DNA of 23,540 nucleotides from an uncultured Oxalobacter sp. (GTDB taxonomy: Bacteria; Pseudomonadota; Gammaproteobacteria; Burkholderiales; Burkholderiaceae_D). A model generated the notes under the pieces. That model saw nothing but the letters and a program-made list of their open reading frames with translations, did no database searches and was not told where the DNA came from. Positions 8,322 to 17,707 of this stretch are shown piece by piece. The position numbers and the translations under genes are program-made. The DNA lies in NCBI GenBank assembly GCA_905202055.1, contig CAJKQK010000025.1, positions 1-23,540 on the forward strand, written 5' to 3'. Every line of letters starts with the position of its first letter. Position 1 is the first letter of the stretch.

Positions 8322-10901
8322 ATGACGACAAATCAACCTGCCATCGGCGAAATCATCCGGAAAAAGAAAATTAATGGCCTGACGTCGAAGGAAGCCGAAG
8401 ACAGACTCAAACAAGAAGGCCTGAATGAACTGTCGTCTTCCAAACCCCAATCGATTCTGGCTATTGCCTGGGGCGTCGTTTCGGAACCCATGTTTTTATT
8501 GCTGATTTCCTGCGGCATCATCTATCTTCTCATCGGTAACAGGGAAGACGCTTTCATCCTTCTGGGCTCCGTTGCGATTATCGTCGCCATGAGTTTTTTT
8601 CAGGAAAAGAAGAGTGAACGGACGCTCGAAGCACTTCGCGATCTGACGAGCCCGCGAGCGCTTGTATTTCGCGATGGTGAACAGATTCGCATCTCCGGAA
8701 AAGACGTCGTCCGCGACGATATCATTTTCCTTTCCGAGGGCGATCGCGTTCCGGCAGACGCATTTCTTCTGGAAGCGCAAAACATGACCGTCGATGAATC
8801 GCTTCTGACCGGTGAATCGGTACCGGTACGCAAGCAGGCTTCCGACACGGGTGATATCCCTTCGGAAAGGAAACCCGGAGGTGATGATCTGCCTTTTCTC
8901 TTTTCCGGTTCACTGGTCGTCCAGGGAAAAGGTATCGCCCGGGTGACGGCAATCGGTGAAAAAACCGAATTGGGAAAAATCGGCAAGGCACTCTCTTCGC
9001 AGGAAGCCGAAACCAGCCGCGTTCAGGCGGAAACAAGCCAGGCAGTGAAGGTCGTTGCCACCACCAGCGCGGCCCTCGTCGGCTTGCTGGTCATCTGGTA
9101 CGGGATAACCCGCCACGACTGGTTGAACGGCATACTCGCCGGTTTGACACTGGCAATGAGTATCATGCCTGCAGAGTTCCCGCTCGTACTGGCGATTTTT
9201 CTCGGTCTCGGCGCCTGGCGAATGGCGCAAAAACATGTTCTCACCCGCCGCATCCCGGCGATTGAAATGCTGGGAGCAGCCACTGTTTTATGCGTTGACA
9301 AAACCGGGACGCTGACACAAAACCGGATGGTTTTATCCAAAGTCATGGCCCATGGCGACCTGTATGCTTTCGAGAATGAAGCATCGCTGGAGCATGACAA
9401 TTTCCCTGAAAAATTCCATGAAACACTGGAATTCGCCATGCTCTCCAGCCAGCGCGATCCGTTCGACCCGATGGAACGGGCCATCCAGCAGGCAGGGCGT
9501 CAGGTACTCGCAGGTACCGAACACATTCATGACAGCTGGTCGCTAGTCGAGGAATACCCCCTTTCACGCGAATTGCTGGCGATCTCCCGCGTCTGGCGTT
9601 CTCCCGATTTGACCCGATATGTCATTGCCGCCAAGGGCGCACCTGAAGCGATTATGGATCTTTGCCATCTCGATGAAACAACGATGGCAGGCATTTCCGA
9701 ACATGTGAATTCCCTCGCCGAACAGGGCTTGCGTGTTCTCGCCGTCGCGAAGGCTTCTTTCCGGCACGGAGAACTCCCCTCACAGCAGCACGACTTCGAT
9801 TTTGAATTTCTGGGCATCATCGGTCTGGCCGATCCATTGCGGCCGTCAGTCAGAACAGCGGTGAAGGAATGTCTGACAGCGGGTATCCGGGTCATTATGA
9901 TAACCGGCGATTATCCGGCCACGGCAAAGAAGATTGCCGAAGAAGCAGGGCTGGATGCCAGCGGTGTGGTTTTGACAGGTCAGGAAATGGAGTCCCTGAG
10001 CCCCGGTGAATTGAAAGAACGCATCCGGAAAGGGAATGTTTTTTGCCGGGCGACACCGGAACAGAAACTCCAGCTCGTCAATCTCCTGAAGGAAAACGGC
10101 GAAATCGTCGCCATGACCGGGGATGGCGTCAACGATGCACCGGCATTGAAATCAGCCCATATCGGCATTGCGATGGGAGAAAGAGGGACCGACGTTGCCC
10201 GTGAATCGGCTTCACTTGTCCTGCTGAACGACGACTTTTCATCCATTGTCTGCGCTGTCAGGCTGGGCAGGCGTATTTTCGACAATATCCGCAAGGCTGT
10301 CGTCTTTATCGTCGCTGCGCATATCCCGATCGCGGGACTGTCCCTCATCCCGGTCATGCTGGGATGGCCCTTGATGCTGTTGCCGATCCATATCGTGTTT
10401 TTTGAACTGATGGTCGATCCGATCTGTTCCGTTGCCTTTGAAAACGAGCCTGAAGAAACCGATGTCATGACCCGGCCTCCCCGTCCGACAAACGCGAAGA
10501 TTTTCGATAAATCCATCCTGCTGTTAGGCGTCAAACAGGGACTGGCCCTTCTGGCATGGGTCGTGTTCGTTTACTGGTTTGCCCAGAAAAACGGTTTCGA
10601 TTCCGAACAGGCCAGAACGCTGACTTTTACGGCAATGATTATGGGCGATATCTGGCTGATCCTGATCAACCGTTCCTGGAGCCGGTCTTTCTTCAAATCG
10701 CTCGTGCAACCGAACAGGATTTTGTGGTCGGTTCTCGCCGCGACAATCGGCGTGCTGATTGTGGGAATCTTTGTACCCGTGGTCCGAACCCTGTTCCATT
10801 TCGGCGCAGTACAATGGCAATATGTTGTCCTGTCCGTTGTGACAACGACGATTTTTACAGGATTGATTTCGCTGATTCCACTCTTTCGGAGGAGAAAATA
10901 A
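8322..10901 (+). CDS. Cation-transporting P-type ATPase (P2-like, PxEFP family)
   Basis: An 859-residue inner-membrane ion pump with full P-type architecture. An N-terminal cation-ATPase domain (GLTSKEAEDRLKQEGLNEL) precedes TM1-2, then the actuator domain with LLTGES, and TM3-4 with SIMPAEFPLVLAIFLGLGAW. The phosphorylation motif DKTGTLTQ has Asp326. The nucleotide domain has AAKGAPEAIM, the hinge has MTGDGVNDAPALKSAHIGIA, and six C-terminal helices include FFELMVDPICSVAFENEPEE. There is no N-terminal heavy-metal domain and no CPx motif, so it is not a copper or zinc P1B pump. TM4 reads PAEFP rather than the PEGLP of calcium pumps, and the acidic residues in TM6 suggest a di- or monovalent metal cation; the ion is unknown. 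No Shine-Dalgarno is visible before the ATG, but the N-terminus fits the family. Confidence 0.92.
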   Translation: MTTNQPAIGEIIRKKKINGLTSKEAEDRLKQEGLNELSSSKPQSILAIAWGVVSEPMFLLLISCGIIYLLIGNREDAFILLGSVAIIVAMSFFQEKKSERTLEALRDLTSPRALVFRDGEQIRISGKDVVRDDIIFLSEGDRVPADAFLLEAQNMTVDESLLTGESVPVRKQASDTGDIPSERKPGGDDLPFLFSGSLVVQGKGIARVTAIGEKTELGKIGKALSSQEAETSRVQAETSQAVKVVATTSAALVGLLVIWYGITRHDWLNGILAGLTLAMSIMPAEFPLVLAIFLGLGAWRMAQKHVLTRRIPAIEMLGAATVLCVDKTGTLTQNRMVLSKVMAHGDLYAFENEASLEHDNFPEKFHETLEFAMLSSQRDPFDPMERAIQQAGRQVLAGTEHIHDSWSLVEEYPLSRELLAISRVWRSPDLTRYVIAAKGAPEAIMDLCHLDETTMAGISEHVNSLAEQGLRVLAVAKASFRHGELPSQQHDFDFEFLGIIGLADPLRPSVRTAVKECLTAGIRVIMITGDYPATAKKIAEEAGLDASGVVLTGQEMESLSPGELKERIRKGNVFCRATPEQKLQLVNLLKENGEIVAMTGDGVNDAPALKSAHIGIAMGERGTDVARESASLVLLNDDFSSIVCAVRLGRRIFDNIRKAVVFIVAAHIPIAGLSLIPVMLGWPLMLLPIHIVFFELMVDPICSVAFENEPEETDVMTRPPRPTNAKIFDKSILLLGVKQGLALLAWVVFVYWFAQKNGFDSEQARTLTFTAMIMGDIWLILINRSWSRSFFKSLVQPNRILWSVLAATIGVLIVGIFVPVVRTLFHFGAVQWQYVVLSVVTTTIFTGLISLIPLFRRRK

Positions 10902-10908
10902 ACGGGGA

Positions 10909-11541
10909 TTACTTTTTCAGATGAGGACTGTGACGCAGCATGGCGAAAAGCGCTCTATTGACTCTTTTGGTGTCTTCAATGAGATCAAAACTGTCCGGCA
11001 TAAACAGCCAGCTTTTCAAAAGCCCTGAAAAAGTGAACCCCATCAATCGACTGGCCAGGGCGATATCGAGATCGTCAGGCAACTGTTTTCGCAATTGGGC
11101 ATTGACCAGCGTGTTCTGGATCATGCTATTGCAATAGGTCTGCCATTCTTTTTGCTGGATGACGATGGCGTCGGATTCATCCGTATATTCGCACTTGTGG
11201 AAAAGGATATTCAAGACCTTCCGGTAGTGGGGATTGTCGATGACTCCCTGCATCAGATTTTCATGCCCGGCACTCAACTGTTCAACCGGATCTTCGGTAT
11301 CTTTGTCAGCCGTTTTTTCGACAAGCGCCGTCATCGGTCCCCGGACTCGCTCACACATGGCTTCAAACAGCTCGTCTTTGTTCCTGAAATGCCAGTAAAT
11401 GGCACCACGCGTGACGCCGGCGGCCTCGGCGATCTCGTTTAACGTCGTACGGGAAACCCCCTTTGCATTAAAAACGTCCTCGGCAGCATCAAGAATCCGT
11501 TCACGGGTTTCAAGAGGTTTTTTCCGACCGGCGATTTCCAT
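10909..11541 (-). CDS. acrR: TetR-family repressor AcrR (RND efflux regulator)
   Basis: A 210-residue TetR-family regulator. Residues of about 10-60 are the DNA-binding domain; the recognition region TTLNEIAEAAGVTRGAIYWH followed by FRNKDELFEAM is almost the same as in E. coli AcrR. The rest is the all-helical ligand-binding and dimer domain, closest in character to AcrR/TtgR/MtrR repressors that release DNA on binding toxic hydrophobic compounds. The ATG at 11541 has AAGGA about 8-9 bases upstream. The gene is divergent from acrA-acrB-oprM, and a palindrome matching the E. coli AcrR box lies between them, so it very likely represses both itself and the pump. Its stop lies 7 bases from that of the P-type ATPase gene. 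Confidence 0.93.
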   Translation of the reverse strand: MEIAGRKKPLETRERILDAAEDVFNAKGVSRTTLNEIAEAAGVTRGAIYWHFRNKDELFEAMCERVRGPMTALVEKTADKDTEDPVEQLSAGHENLMQGVIDNPHYRKVLNILFHKCEYTDESDAIVIQQKEWQTYCNSMIQNTLVNAQLRKQLPDDLDIALASRLMGFTFSGLLKSWLFMPDSFDLIEDTKRVNRALFAMLRHSPHLKK

Positions 11542-11626
11542 CAGTACATCCTTTTAACAAGTTGTAACAAAATATAAGGTTTGTTGCGCAAAAATATCTT
11601 CTGGACAATAATTCAAAGAAATAGAT

Positions 11627-11650
11627 TACATACATTCATGATTGTATGTT
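11627..11650. promoter_or_regulatory. AcrR operator (imperfect palindrome)
   Basis: Half-sites ACATACA (11628-11634) and TGTATGT (11643-11649) flank the core TTCATGAT. The 24-base stretch agrees at 20 positions, by my count, with the published E. coli AcrR box. It sits in the acrR-acrA intergenic region, 86 bases upstream of the acrR ATG and about 106 bases upstream of the acrA ATG. A TACAAT -10-like box at 11671-11676 lies just downstream on the acrA side. Confidence 0.8.
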
Positions 11651-11755
11651 AAATTACATTCCCAGTCATCTACAATATGGCCCTTATTTTTATTTAAATT
11701 GGTTTTCCCGTTTTCAGACCGATTGGAAAACCGATCCATTTCACAAAAAAAATCC

Positions 11756-13003
11756 ATGAGATCCATTTCCTGTTTAAAAAGCGTAGGCGCAGCCCTCTTA
11801 GTTGTTTCTCTTCTTTCCGCATGCGGCGATAAAGCCGCGCCACCGGCCCAGCTGCCAGAAGCGGCTTATGTGACGATTGCCCCGGAAAAAAGAGCGGTGG
11901 AAAACGAATTGCCCGGCCGTCTGGAATCCTACCGGACAGCTGAGGTTCGTGCCCGGGTTCCCGGCATTGTTTTAAAACGGACCTTTGAAGAAGGTGCGTT
12001 TGTCAAACAGGGACAGGTTCTTTTCAAAATCGATCCCCGCAGCTATCAGGCATCGGTACAAAATGCCAGGGCGGCCCTTTCCCGCGCTGAAGCCAACAAG
12101 GTACAAGCCGATCTGAAACTGAAACGGTACAAACCACTGGTCGAAATCAACGCTATCAGCAAACAGGAATATGACGATGCGATTGCCGCTTCAAAACAGG
12201 CAAGTGCCGACGTTGAAGCAGCCAAGGCCACTCTGGTCAATAACAAGCTGAATCTGGAATATGCGACCGTCACTGCCCCGATTTCGGGAAGGATCGGCCG
12301 TGCGATGGTCACGGAAGGCGCGCTGGTCGGACAAAATGAAGCGACGCTTCTGGCGACTATCCAGCAAATCAATCCGATTTACCTGAACCTGACCCAGTCG
12401 AGTGCCGAATTGCTGAAGCTTCGACAGATGATGCAAAGCGGTGCCTTGAAAGATGCGGAAAAATCCGGCCTTAAAGTCACCATGGTCATGGAAGACGGTT
12501 CCATTTATCCACATACCGGCAAATTACTCTTCTCCGACATTTCAGTCGATCCGACGACCGGTGAGCTGGCTTTGAGAGCCCTTTTCCCGAATCCGGACAA
12601 TATGCTCCTGCCGGGTATGTTCGTGCGCGCCCGCCTTGAACAGGCTGTCAATGAAAATGCGATTACCGTTCCGCAACAGGCTGTCCAGCATACCAATGAC
12701 GGTTCCCAAGTCATCGTGATCAATCAGGATAACAAGGCTGAAATCCGCAAGGTCAAGACAAGCAGCGCTATCGGTAACCGCTGGCTCGTTACCGAAGGTT
12801 TGCAACCTGGAGACCGGGTGATTGTCGAAGGACTGCAAAAAGTCAGACCGGGTTCGCCTGTGAAACCGGTTGAATGGAGTGATCCGCAGGCTCCGGCCAC
12901 AGCGCCTGCCGACGCGCCTGCTGAAGCGGGTGCCAAAGCGGCTGGCGGTGAGGCTGCCGCTTTGGCTGGAGAAGGACAGGCACAAACCACTCAGGCTAAA
13001 TAA
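11756..13003 (+). CDS. acrA: RND efflux periplasmic adaptor lipoprotein (AcrA/MexA family)
   Basis: A 415-residue membrane-fusion subunit that bridges the inner-membrane pump AcrB and the outer-membrane channel. The ATG at 11756 is chosen because it opens a lipoprotein signal peptide with lipobox LSAC (Cys23). The frame extends upstream to a TTG at 11642, but that falls inside the operator and adds no family sequence. Domains in order: lipoyl half (AEVRARVPGIVLKRTFEEGA), alpha-hairpin (about 95-165), second lipoyl half (TVTAPISGRIGRAMVTEGAL), beta-barrel (LTQSSAELLKLRQ; ALFPNPDNMLLPGMFVRARL) and membrane-proximal domain (VTEGLQPGDRVIVEGLQKV). The last 40 residues are an Ala/Pro-rich tail, common in this family and probably disordered. 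First gene of the operon; acrB starts 20 bases later. Confidence 0.96.
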   Translation: MRSISCLKSVGAALLVVSLLSACGDKAAPPAQLPEAAYVTIAPEKRAVENELPGRLESYRTAEVRARVPGIVLKRTFEEGAFVKQGQVLFKIDPRSYQASVQNARAALSRAEANKVQADLKLKRYKPLVEINAISKQEYDDAIAASKQASADVEAAKATLVNNKLNLEYATVTAPISGRIGRAMVTEGALVGQNEATLLATIQQINPIYLNLTQSSAELLKLRQMMQSGALKDAEKSGLKVTMVMEDGSIYPHTGKLLFSDISVDPTTGELALRALFPNPDNMLLPGMFVRARLEQAVNENAITVPQQAVQHTNDGSQVIVINQDNKAEIRKVKTSSAIGNRWLVTEGLQPGDRVIVEGLQKVRPGSPVKPVEWSDPQAPATAPADAPAEAGAKAAGGEAAALAGEGQAQTTQAK

Positions 13004-13023
13004 GCAAAAATAAGGAACATTTT

Positions 13024-16000
13024 ATGGCAAGGTTTTTTATTGACCGCCCTGTTTTTGCGTGGGTCATCGCAATCTTCATTACACTGGCAGGGATCATTTC
13101 CATTACCCAGTTACCGGTATCGCAATATCCGAATATTGCGCCTCCGCAGGTCACTGTGTCGGCGACCTATCCCGGCGCAACGGCAAAGACAGTTGAAGAC
13201 AGCGTCATTTCCATTATCGAACAGGAAATGAACGGCGCGACGGGCTTGCAGTATATGGAATCCGAAAGCCAGAGTAACGGCTCCGGCAAGATCACACTGA
13301 CTTTCACACCGGAAACGGACGTTGAACTGGCTGCTGTCGACGTACAGAACCGCATCAAACGTATCGAATCCCGTTTGCCTTCGGCTGTGACCCAGCAGGG
13401 TGTACAGATCAACAAGGCGCGAAGCAATTATCTCGCCATTATCGGCCTCTCTTCGACAGATGGCAGTATGACGCCGATCCAGCTGGGCGATTACCTGTCC
13501 CGTAACGTCGTCAATGACATCAAACGTCTGCCGGGGGTCGGTGATGCGACCATTTTCGGTACGGAAACCGCGATGCGCATCTGGCTCGACCCGATCAAGC
13601 TGACGGGCCTGAAACTGACGCCTACCGATGTCGCGAACGCGATCAAGGGACAGAATGCCGTCGTGACGTCGGGTGCTATCGCCGGTACGCCTAATGTCGG
13701 CACGGAAACGTTCACGGCCAACGTCAACGTTCGCGGTCAGTTGAAGACTGCCGAGGAATTCGGAAATATCGTTTTGCGTGCCAATACCGACGGTTCTGTT
13801 GTCCGCCTGAAAGATGTGGCTCGTGTGGAACTGGGTGGCCAGTCATATGAAAGCTATGCCCGTCTGGACGGCAATCCAATCGGCGCTTTCGGCGTTCTGC
13901 CGACGCCAACAGCCAACACGATGGCAACCATGCAATCCATCCGGGACAAGATGGAAGAATTGTCCCAGTACTTTCCGAATGGCGTGACTTACAGTATCCA
14001 GAACGATACGTCCCAGTTCGTCAAGGTTTCCATTCATGAAGTGGTGAAGACCCTGTTTGAAGGGATTTTCCTCGTTTTCGTCATCATGTACCTGTTCCTT
14101 CAGAACTTCCGGTACACGATCATTCCGACTATTGTCGTCCCTATCGCGCTGATGGGTACCTTTGCCGTGATGAATGCACTGGGATTTTCCATCAACATGC
14201 TCTCCATGTTCGGCATGGTGCTCTCCATCGGTATCCTGATTGACGATGCGATTGTGGTGGTTGAAAACGTGGAACGTATCATGGCGACTGAAGGCTTGTC
14301 GCCCCGTGAGGCGACTTACAAGGCGATGGGCCAGATCACCGGCGCCATTGTCGGTATTTCCCTGGTTCTGACCGCTGTTTTCATTCCGATGGCATTCTTC
14401 GGTGGATCGGTCGGCGCCATTTATCGCCAGTTTTCCATTGCGATGGTCGCATCGATGGCATTCTCGGCATTTCTGGCCTTGTCCCTGACCCCGGCACTCT
14501 GCGCAACGATTCTGAAACCGATCGATCCCAACGCTCATGAAGAGAAAAAAGGGTTCTTCGGCTGGTTCAATCGCAAATTCCACAGCATGACGATGACGTA
14601 TGAACGCCAGGTATCCAAAACCCTGGGCAAAACGATGCGCTACATGCTTATTTATGGAGCGATTGTCGTCTGTACCGCATTCATGTTCTGGAAACTGCCG
14701 ACGTCTTTCCTTCCCAATGAAGATCAGGGCTACGTTTATACCAACGTCCAGCTGCCTTCCGGCGCAACACAGGCCAGAACGCTGGAAGCCCTGAAAGTCG
14801 TCGAAGACCAGTTTATGAAGGAACCCGGAGTCGATCACGTCGTGACGGTTGTCGGCCACAGCTTTTCCGGGCAGGGCCAAAACGGCGGTCTGGCTTTCGT
14901 GACATTGAAAGACTGGGATGAACGGGGCTCCGACGACTCGGCAGACGCTATCGTCAAGCGGGCTTTTGGACGTTTTTCGCAGATTCGCGACGCAGTCGTT
15001 TTCCCGATGAGCCCTCCTCCGATTCGTGAGCTCGGTACAGAGTCCGGTTTTGTCTTCCGTCTGCAGGATCGCGCAAGCAAAGGCAATGACGCCCTGGTCG
15101 CTGCACGTAACCAGTTGCTGCAACTGGCGGGACAAAGCAAGGTATTCAAGAACGTCCGTTTCGACGGTATGGAAAACACCGCCCAGCTCGAATTGAATAT
15201 CGATCGCGAAAAGGCGAATGCACTCGGCGTCTCATTCGACGACATCAACGCGACGCTGGCGACGGCCTTCGGCTCGAACTACGTGAACGACTTCGACAGC
15301 AAGGGACGCCAGCAGCGTGTTGTCGTACAGCTCGACGCGTCCGACCGCATGACGCCGGACGATATCAAAAACCTGTATGTACGCAATTCCAAAGGCACCA
15401 TGGTACCGTTCTCGGCTTTCTCGTCGTCTGAATGGTCCAATGGTCCTGTCCAGCTGATCCGTTATAACGGGTATCCGGCCATGCGTATCACAGGTAGCCC
15501 GGCTGAAGGTTACAGTACCGGTGCGGCAATGGACGAAATGGTTGCACTGATGCAGCAATTGCCGGAAGGTTTCGGTTATGAATGGACTGGCCAGTCGCTG
15601 GAAGAAAAGACCTCGGGTTCACAGGTACCTATGTTGTTTGCATTGTCTCTGTTGGCTGTTTTCCTCTGTCTGGCTGCCCTGTATGAAAGTACGTCGATTC
15701 CGGTCGCCGTTCTGCTCGTTGTCCCGCTCGGCGTTTTCGGTGCCCTGATCGGTGTGTTCCTGAGAGGCATGCCGAATGACGTGTACTTCAAGGTCGGGTT
15801 GATTGCAACTATCGGTCTTGCCGCGAAAAACGCGATTCTGATCGTCGAATTCGCCAAGGACTTGCAGGCCCAGGGCAAAGGCCTGATCCGTTCCACCCTT
15901 GAAGCGGTCAGACTGCGTTTCCGTCCGATCATCATGACGTCGCTGGCCTTTATTCTGGGTGTTGTGCCACTGGCCATCGCATCCGGCGCGGGTTCTGCCG

Positions 16001-16263
16001 CACAGCAGGCTATCGGTACCGGTGTTCTGTTCGGTATGATTGCAGCAACGGTTCTGGCCGTTTATCTGGTTCCGATCTTCTTTATCGTCGTCCGTTCGCT
16101 GTTCTCGGGCAGTGCACGCCAGCAATCGATGTACGCGCGAAACAATACACAGGACAGAAAGAAACCCTGGAAAATCAGCTGGGACTTTCTGAATCGGGGA
16201 AGCAAGAAGGACAAGGACAGTCAGCAGGACAATGAAAGTCAGAAGGACAAGAAAGATGATTAA
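13024..16263 (+). CDS. acrB: RND multidrug efflux pump, inner-membrane transporter (AcrB/MexB family)
   Basis: A 1079-residue HAE1-type RND transporter that exports drugs, bile acids and dyes using proton influx. AAGGAA precedes the ATG. The N-terminus MARFFIDRPVFAWVIAIFIT is typical. The proton-relay residues are Asp407 and Asp408 in GILIDDAIVVVENVER (same numbering as E. coli AcrB) and Lys935 in GLAAKNAILIVEFAKD. Both six-helix halves and both large periplasmic loops are present (FPMSPPPIRELGTESGFVF in the second). The C-terminal tail after the last helix is unusually charged (KKDKDSQQDNESQKDKKDD). The gene overlaps the ATG of the outer-membrane factor gene by 8 bases, so translation is probably coupled. 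Substrate range cannot be deduced. Confidence 0.97.
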   Translation: MARFFIDRPVFAWVIAIFITLAGIISITQLPVSQYPNIAPPQVTVSATYPGATAKTVEDSVISIIEQEMNGATGLQYMESESQSNGSGKITLTFTPETDVELAAVDVQNRIKRIESRLPSAVTQQGVQINKARSNYLAIIGLSSTDGSMTPIQLGDYLSRNVVNDIKRLPGVGDATIFGTETAMRIWLDPIKLTGLKLTPTDVANAIKGQNAVVTSGAIAGTPNVGTETFTANVNVRGQLKTAEEFGNIVLRANTDGSVVRLKDVARVELGGQSYESYARLDGNPIGAFGVLPTPTANTMATMQSIRDKMEELSQYFPNGVTYSIQNDTSQFVKVSIHEVVKTLFEGIFLVFVIMYLFLQNFRYTIIPTIVVPIALMGTFAVMNALGFSINMLSMFGMVLSIGILIDDAIVVVENVERIMATEGLSPREATYKAMGQITGAIVGISLVLTAVFIPMAFFGGSVGAIYRQFSIAMVASMAFSAFLALSLTPALCATILKPIDPNAHEEKKGFFGWFNRKFHSMTMTYERQVSKTLGKTMRYMLIYGAIVVCTAFMFWKLPTSFLPNEDQGYVYTNVQLPSGATQARTLEALKVVEDQFMKEPGVDHVVTVVGHSFSGQGQNGGLAFVTLKDWDERGSDDSADAIVKRAFGRFSQIRDAVVFPMSPPPIRELGTESGFVFRLQDRASKGNDALVAARNQLLQLAGQSKVFKNVRFDGMENTAQLELNIDREKANALGVSFDDINATLATAFGSNYVNDFDSKGRQQRVVVQLDASDRMTPDDIKNLYVRNSKGTMVPFSAFSSSEWSNGPVQLIRYNGYPAMRITGSPAEGYSTGAAMDEMVALMQQLPEGFGYEWTGQSLEEKTSGSQVPMLFALSLLAVFLCLAALYESTSIPVAVLLVVPLGVFGALIGVFLRGMPNDVYFKVGLIATIGLAAKNAILIVEFAKDLQAQGKGLIRSTLEAVRLRFRPIIMTSLAFILGVVPLAIASGAGSAAQQAIGTGVLFGMIAATVLAVYLVPIFFIVVRSLFSGSARQQSMYARNNTQDRKKPWKISWDFLNRGSKKDKDSQQDNESQKDKKDD

Positions 16264-17707
16264 GAGAATAACCCTCGTATTACTGGCTGCCGGTGTTTTG
16301 AGCAGTTGTAGTATGGCGCCGGATTACATCCGGCCGGATGCCCCGATTGATAACCGGTTTCCGGGCAACAAGGATGACGCTTCGGCAAAAACGCCTGTCA
16401 CCCGGATCGGCTGGAACGAATTTTTCCATGAACCCCGTTTGAAAGCGTTGATTGCCGCCGCAATCGAAAACAATAGGGATCTCAGGGTGGCCGCATTGCG
16501 GATCGAGGAAGCCCGTGCCCTGTATGGCATACAGTTTGCCGACCGCCTGCCAAACTTCGATGCCCAGGGAACAGGAACCCGTCAAAGAACCGTCGGAACG
16601 ACCGGTGGCATGGTCACCCAGGGTACTTACACCGTCGGTCTTGGGATTTCTGCATTCGAACTGGACTTTTTCGGGCGTGTCAAAAGCCTGACCGACGCTG
16701 CACTGGCAGATTATCTGGCAACGGAAGAAGCACAGCGTGCCGCTTATATAAGCCTCGTTTCCGAGGTTGCAAAAACCTATTTGACCGAACGTGCCCAGGC
16801 GAAGCAGATCGAACTGGCGAAAAATTCTTACGAATCGTACAAGCGCACTTATGGACTGATGCAAAAACGTTATGAAGTCGGCGCATCGTCTGCTCTTGAA
16901 CTTCGGCAATACGAAACCCTGATGCAATCTGCTCTGGTGACGCTTTCTACTCTGCAACGACAACATGCCCAGACTGAAAATGCCCTGGTAGTCCTGATCG
17001 GCGGAAAGCAGATCAGGGACCTTCCTCCTGCACATGATTTGTCGGAAGAGGATATCATGCAGGATATCCCTGCCGGATTGCCGTCCGATCTCCTGAACAA
17101 CCGGCCGGATATCCGTCAATATGAGCAGTCGCTCAAAGCGGCCAACGCAAACATCGGAGCAGCCAGGGCGGCATTTTTCCCGCGTATCACACTGACAGGA
17201 TTTGCCGGTACGGCCAGCCCGACCTTGTCAGGTCTTTTCGATGCAGGATCGGGCGCCTGGACATTCATGCCACAACTGACACTGCCGATTTTCGATGCCG
17301 GCCGCAATATCAGCAATCTGGATCTGGCTGAAGCCCGCAAAAATATCGCCGTGGCGCAATATGAAAAAACCGTTCAGGTCGCCTTCCGTGAAGTAGCCGA
17401 TGCCCTGATGGCACGCGACTGGCTGAACGAACAGGTCAAGGCTCAGGCAGCCGTTCTGAAATCGGAATCCGAACGTTTACGCCTGTCCGAAGCGCGTTAC
17501 AACAACGGTATCGCCAGCTCGCTGGAAGTATTTGATGCCCAGCGCCAGCAATTTGCGGCAGAGCAATCGCTCGTTGATGCGCGTATGTTACGCCTGATCA
17601 ATACGGTGGAATTGTATCGTTCACTGGGTGGCGGTCTTGTGGATGTCAATGCTCCCGCAACAGCCAAGGCCTCTGCTCCGGTTGTCGCTCAAGAGCCCAA
17701 AAGCTGA
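16256..17707 (+). CDS. oprM: RND efflux outer-membrane factor lipoprotein (OprM/NodT family)
   Basis: A 483-residue TolC-type channel subunit that completes the AcrAB pump. I choose the ATG at 16256. It gives a clean lipoprotein signal (MIKRITLVLLAAGVLSSC, Cys18), has AAGGA 8 bases upstream, and overlaps the acrB stop. An in-frame ATG at 16232 would put eight basic residues in front. Two repeated outer-membrane-efflux domains are seen, with motifs LKALIAAAIENNRDLRVAAL, AFELDFFGRVKSLTDAALAD, PAGLPSDLLNNRPDIRQYEQ, ANIGAARAAFFPRITLTGFA, LPIFDAGRNISNLDLAEARK and SLEVFDAQRQQFAAEQSLVD. The C-terminal half ends with YRSLGGGL. The sequence is of the NodT/OprM lipoprotein class rather than E. coli TolC itself. 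Confidence 0.95.
   Translation: MIKRITLVLLAAGVLSSCSMAPDYIRPDAPIDNRFPGNKDDASAKTPVTRIGWNEFFHEPRLKALIAAAIENNRDLRVAALRIEEARALYGIQFADRLPNFDAQGTGTRQRTVGTTGGMVTQGTYTVGLGISAFELDFFGRVKSLTDAALADYLATEEAQRAAYISLVSEVAKTYLTERAQAKQIELAKNSYESYKRTYGLMQKRYEVGASSALELRQYETLMQSALVTLSTLQRQHAQTENALVVLIGGKQIRDLPPAHDLSEEDIMQDIPAGLPSDLLNNRPDIRQYEQSLKAANANIGAARAAFFPRITLTGFAGTASPTLSGLFDAGSGAWTFMPQLTLPIFDAGRNISNLDLAEARKNIAVAQYEKTVQVAFREVADALMARDWLNEQVKAQAAVLKSESERLRLSEARYNNGIASSLEVFDAQRQQFAAEQSLVDARMLRLINTVELYRSLGGGLVDVNAPATAKASAPVVAQEPKS

Noticed and set aside
11642..11755. Longer acrA start from TTG at 11642
   Set aside because: It would begin inside the operator and put 38 residues before a perfect lipoprotein signal peptide.
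13843..15135. A 430-codon open frame on the minus strand inside acrB
   Set aside because: acrB on the plus strand is unmistakable across this whole span. The antisense frame is His/Arg/Asn-rich with no family features, as expected from the mirror of a codon-biased gene.
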